Assembly: GCA_964513095.1 (NCBI GenBank)
Contig: CAZELH010000041.1
Location: forward strand, 1-6,347
Length of the DNA stretch: 6,347 nt
Origin: JBDKGD01 sp964513095
GTDB lineage: Bacteria; Patescibacteriota; Minisyncoccia; UBA6257; 2-01-FULL-56-20
Reading direction: 5' to 3'
This document shows, one piece after another, positions 6,290-6,347 of this stretch (its first letter is position 1; every line of letters starts with the position of its first letter). The notes under the pieces are model-generated. The model was not told the origin of the DNA and searched no databases. It worked only from the letters and a program-made list of their open reading frames with translations. The translations under genes and the position numbers were made by a program.

Positions 6290-6347
6290 TGCCAACGGCA
6301 GGGATCGAACCTGCGACCAATGCCTTATGAAAGCACTGCTCTACCAC
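6290..6347 (-). tRNA. tRNA-Met (CAU anticodon), partial at the right edge
   Basis: The minus strand shows the 3' part of a tRNA. The end of the D arm is GTGGTAGAGC. The anticodon stem is GTGCT/GGCAT with loop TTCATAA, so the anticodon is CAU. The variable region is TGGTC, the T stem is GCAGG/CCTGC with loop TTCGATC, the acceptor strand is CGTTGGC, and the discriminator is A at 6290. CCA is not encoded (CTC follows). The 5' acceptor strand and half of the D arm lie beyond the window. The three G-C pairs of initiator tRNA are missing from the anticodon stem, so this is not tRNA-fMet. Elongator Met is the most likely identity; tRNA-Ile2, whose CAU is modified to lysidine-AU, cannot be excluded without the 5' half. 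T-rich DNA follows it (TTTTTCTTTTT on the minus strand), which may help termination or 3' processing. Confidence 0.92.

Noticed and set aside
1..6347. UGA recoded as glycine, as in some Patescibacteria (Gracilibacteria, SR1)
   Set aside because: None of the six stops is TGA, which prompted the idea, but no in-frame TGA interrupts or extends any gene over more than 1,700 codons, so the standard code suffices.
1..6347. CRISPR array, insertion sequence, attachment site or defence system
   Set aside because: No regularly spaced repeats, transposase or integrase motifs, or terminal inverted repeats were seen. The only strong inverted repeat is the terminator, and the partial tRNA has no visible direct repeat of its 3' end in the window.

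Overview
The window looks like a compact bacterial genome, most probably a Candidatus Patescibacteria (CPR) lineage, though taxonomy is inferred from gene features only. The hints are: a phenylalanyl-tRNA synthetase beta chain of 668 residues that lacks the usual N-terminal tRNA-binding OB-fold; near-zero spacing between genes; start codons with no recognisable Shine-Dalgarno sequence; a tRNA gene whose CCA end is not encoded; and uncharacterised small proteins beside housekeeping genes. The standard genetic code fits: no in-frame TGA occurs in any of the CDSs called here, and the six visible stops are four TAA and two TAG.

Layout. Almost everything reads on the minus strand, from the right edge leftwards: a tRNA with a CAU anticodon (cut by the right edge), then a short gap with a plausible sigma70-type promoter, then pheS, an unrecognised 202-residue protein (here called X), pheT, cca and dut. 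Gaps between these genes are 6, 3, 11 and 3 nt, so they are very likely one transcript. At the left, one plus-strand gene for an unrecognised protein with two membrane segments runs convergently towards dut. Its reading frame is open to the left edge, so its true start may lie outside the window. A strong GC-rich hairpin terminator separates the two transcription units.

How the genes work together. pheS and pheT encode the two chains of the (alpha-beta)2 phenylalanyl-tRNA synthetase. cca encodes the enzyme that adds the 3' CCA end, which the neighbouring tRNA gene visibly lacks. dut encodes dUTPase, which removes dUTP and supplies dUMP for dTMP synthesis; it has no direct link to translation and is probably a housekeeping passenger. 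The main oddity is protein X, a soluble, charged, helix-rich protein encoded between pheS and pheT, which are adjacent in most bacteria. No mobile element, CRISPR array, defence system or other clearly novel multi-gene system is visible.
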